DNA from: M3007 sp031425155
Lineage (GTDB): Bacteria > Bacteroidota > Bacteroidia > Chitinophagales > Saprospiraceae
Length of the DNA: 64,000 nucleotides
Assembly (NCBI GenBank): GCA_031425155.1
Contig: JANPIV010000063.1
Span: 1 to 64,000 of the forward strand
Direction of reading: 5' to 3'
Under the pieces are notes generated by a model. The model saw nothing but the letters and a program-made list of their open reading frames with translations, had not been told where the DNA came from and searched no databases. Both the position numbers and the translations under genes were made by a program. This document shows, piece after piece, positions 62,080 to 64,000 of the stretch. Each line of letters opens with the position of its first letter. Position 1 is the first letter of the stretch.

Positions 62080-64000
62080 TTACCGTTTCACCACTTTCAC
62101 CAACGCCCCCGTCGCACCCGTCTGGATACGCACGAGGTAAGTGCCGGTCGGCAAACCTTGCAGGTTCAGGTCGAAACTGTTCTCACCCGCCAATGATTCT
62201 ACCGTCCGGTTTTGGAGGGTTTGGCCCAGCAGATTGACCAGGCTCAATTGTACCGGAGCAGCGGCAGCCGTGGTAAACGTCACCCGCACACCATCGGTCG
62301 CCGGATTTGGGCTGACCTGGAGTTGCAGCGCAGCGGCGGCTTGCTCGTTGGTGTGGACCATCAGACTGCGATTGCCCGTAGCGTACCAGATACCCCATTC
62401 GTGGTTGGAGATCAATCCAGTTTCGTTACCCTGACCTTCTATTTTGTTGGTCTTGATGCCCTGCGTATAAATATTGGTGCTGGTGGACGAATTGCCCTGG
62501 TAGATCACCGCATTGTCCAGGCGATTGTAGTTGGGCCAGCCCAAAGTGCCATTATTAGAGACCAACACGTTGTAGTCACCGGTTTCCACGTTCGCGCCGT
62601 AGATGTCGTTTTGCTGATTAAATTCATCAATATAGTCGAAAGCAATAATGTAAGGCGAGTTTTTGGCGAAAGCCGGATTGCCAATGCTGGTATTCTCCGG
62701 CAAACCGCTGAACAACTTGGAAATGAACGGATTAAGACCGTCAGCGAACTGCCCATTCTCACGGAATTGCAGGAAACCAATGTCCCAATATTCAATAGAT
62801 TGGCCACCCTGATCTTCCAATTTATTGAAGGCATCGTACATCAGGAAATCACCAGAATAATCAAATTCCATCACGTCGGCATTCTGTACATCGCCGGTGG
62901 ACTGGCCTTCTGAGTAAGTCGGGTTGCTCAGGAAAAACCGTTTGGAAGTACCGTTGCTGAGGTCGAAAATATACACATCATTGTTCGGTAGCGTCGTGCT
63001 GAGCGTAGTCAGGCCAGCCACATAACGACCATCTTTGGAAATCGCCGCATTGCGCCATACCGCGTCCGTGCTAAGAATGTTGGTCGTAAATTGAATCGGA
63101 TTGACGCTATAATCGAAAGTAACGCCGATGATTTGACTGTTATCGTTGACAAAAACCATACTGGTGCCGTCGTCCGTCACGCTGGGGCGACTCGAAACGC
63201 CTTCGTTGTAAAAAGTACCCAGTACCGTGCCATTGCCCAGGGCCAGATCAAGATTGGTCAGGCTGTTGTCGGCGCAGACAATCAGATCGTCGCCTGGATT
63301 GACCTGGAGCTGGCCCAGGTAGTTGCCGCTGGGTTGACTGCCGAGAATACCCACCGCCGTAAACGCGTCGGCAGCTGCGGTAGCCACAGCATTGCCATAG
63401 AGGTCCGTAGCCGCCTGAATGACGGCAATACGCGCATCCACAAATTGGCTGGATTTGACCAAATACTCATTCAGGGCCTTGTAATACACTTTTTCGGCCT
63501 TGTCTTTACCCACCGCAGCATTGGTGGCGAACTTGTAAAAAGCCCAGTTGGCAATACCACTATTAATGTGAACGCCGCCATTGTCTTCGTTGCCTTGGTA
63601 TTGCTCGCTTACGACGCGGGGCTGCCAGAAATTATCGTTCGAAGTACTCCCATTATGCGGGTCCTGCAAACTGCGCAAGGCACCAGTCGGACTTTGGCCA
63701 GATTGCATCACGTCTTCGCCGATCAGCCAGTCATCGCGGTCAATCATCACCCCAAATACATCGGCAAAGGACTCGTTCAGGGCACCGCTTTCATCCTGGT
63801 ACTCCAGATTGGCCGTCTTTTCCACCACCCCGTGCGTCATCTCGTGGCCACCTACGTCGAGGCCGCGGGCCAGCTGTTTAAAGATGCTGCCACCATTGCC
63901 GTACCACATAGCGGCGCCGTTCCAGTAGGCATTTTCCATCGAATTGTCGTTTTCGTCCGTCACGTTGTAAAAAGCCAGGATGCCCCCGCCATTGCCGTCA
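62080..64000 (-). CDS. Secreted M4-family metalloprotease with T9SS sorting domain (5' end outside window)
   Basis: The frame is open to the window edge, so the start and propeptide are missing; about 640 residues are seen. The thermolysin zinc motif is HEMTH with the following Glu in NESFADVFG, and GGVHINSGIANWAFY holds the proton-donor His region. A long beta-rich region follows the catalytic domain (VSSRPSVTDDGTSMVFVNDN and similar, propeller-like). The end is a T9SS type A sorting domain (VSPNPATDGVRV, LPTGTYLVRI, ALVKVVKR). It would be exported and processed outside the cell. Confidence 0.92.
   Translation of the reverse strand, partial: DGNGGGILAFYNVTDENDNSMENAYWNGAAMWYGNGGSIFKQLARGLDVGGHEMTHGVVEKTANLEYQDESGALNESFADVFGVMIDRDDWLIGEDVMQSGQSPTGALRSLQDPHNGSTSNDNFWQPRVVSEQYQGNEDNGGVHINSGIANWAFYKFATNAAVGKDKAEKVYYKALNEYLVKSSQFVDARIAVIQAATDLYGNAVATAAADAFTAVGILGSQPSGNYLGQLQVNPGDDLIVCADNSLTNLDLALGNGTVLGTFYNEGVSSRPSVTDDGTSMVFVNDNSQIIGVTFDYSVNPIQFTTNILSTDAVWRNAAISKDGRYVAGLTTLSTTLPNNDVYIFDLSNGTSKRFFLSNPTYSEGQSTGDVQNADVMEFDYSGDFLMYDAFNKLEDQGGQSIEYWDIGFLQFRENGQFADGLNPFISKLFSGLPENTSIGNPAFAKNSPYIIAFDYIDEFNQQNDIYGANVETGDYNVLVSNNGTLGWPNYNRLDNAVIYQGNSSTSTNIYTQGIKTNKIEGQGNETGLISNHEWGIWYATGNRSLMVHTNEQAAAALQLQVSPNPATDGVRVTFTTAAAAPVQLSLVNLLGQTLQNRTVESLAGENSFDLNLQGLPTGTYLVRIQTGATGALVKVVKR

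Overview
The window looks like a chromosome segment of a free-living Bacteroidota bacterium, probably of the Saprospirales type. The phylum call rests on several independent signs: three proteins ending in type IX secretion (T9SS) sorting domains, SprB-like repeats, the phylum-typical gene fusions lpxC-fabZ and murF-alr, a DUF3078 protein, a TonB-dependent receptor, a kynurenine 3-monooxygenase, and many promoter candidates with the Bacteroidota -7 element TAnnTTTG. The order-level guess is inference only. Most of the window is ordinary core genome, densely packed with short operons; the accessory material is small.

Layout. 1-431: a near-perfect 266-bp palindrome, then the rpsA promoter. 432-5563: rpsA, an HD phosphohydrolase and a secreted repeat protein with a peptidoglycan-binding end. 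5637-13232 (minus strand): CBS protein, M28 peptidase, cysS, a WecA/TagO-type transferase, metF (interrupted by an in-frame stop) and a GT-C/TPR membrane protein. 13447-21014: C1 peptidase, zincless Fpg, TolC-like protein, kmo, YceI, a JmjC/cupin protein (minus) and pdxH. 21016-31981 (mostly minus): an exported propeller-like protein, trpE (plus), an ABC ATPase-lpxA-lpxC/fabZ cluster for lipid A, recR, truA, a low-molecular-weight phosphatase, DUF3078, MscS, a small orphan protein and an ECF sigma factor. 32094-41526: thioredoxin-like protein, Ig-like lipoprotein, hflX, a secreted metzincin, a VapBC-type toxin-antitoxin pair overlapping a TrpR-like gene, and a FadN-like beta-oxidation enzyme. 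41868-53787: a 1280-residue SprB/HYR surface protein, a UvrD/PcrA helicase, a protein of unknown function, ald, tsaE and murF-alr. 53950-55390: a CAT-anticodon tRNA, a decayed IS66 transposase piece, and two copies of a putative small structured RNA with 18-bp inverted sequences around them. 55391-64000: a TonB receptor with a small membrane protein upstream, an FtsX-like permease, an IS3 remnant, and a secreted M4 metalloprotease cut by the window edge.

How the genes work together. Envelope construction dominates: LpxC/FabZ and LpxA make lipid A, MurF-Alr makes peptidoglycan precursor, the WecA-type enzyme starts a surface glycan, and the secreted proteases and SprB-like protein would leave by T9SS. 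Housekeeping genes (rpsA, cysS, recR, truA, tsaE, uvrD, hflX) lie between them.

The most noteworthy material is non-coding. The main candidate is the tandem RNA pair at 54901-55347: the 3' part and terminator are nearly identical, while the 5' stem differs by two compensatory base-pair changes, which is what a conserved RNA fold predicts. The window also carries several families of palindromic elements that share ends or cores, repeats that recur between genes, and a short intergenic-type repeat sitting in frame inside murF. The metF gene carries a single stop codon in an otherwise intact reading frame. No CRISPR array, prophage, integrase or recognisable defence island was found beyond the toxin-antitoxin pair.
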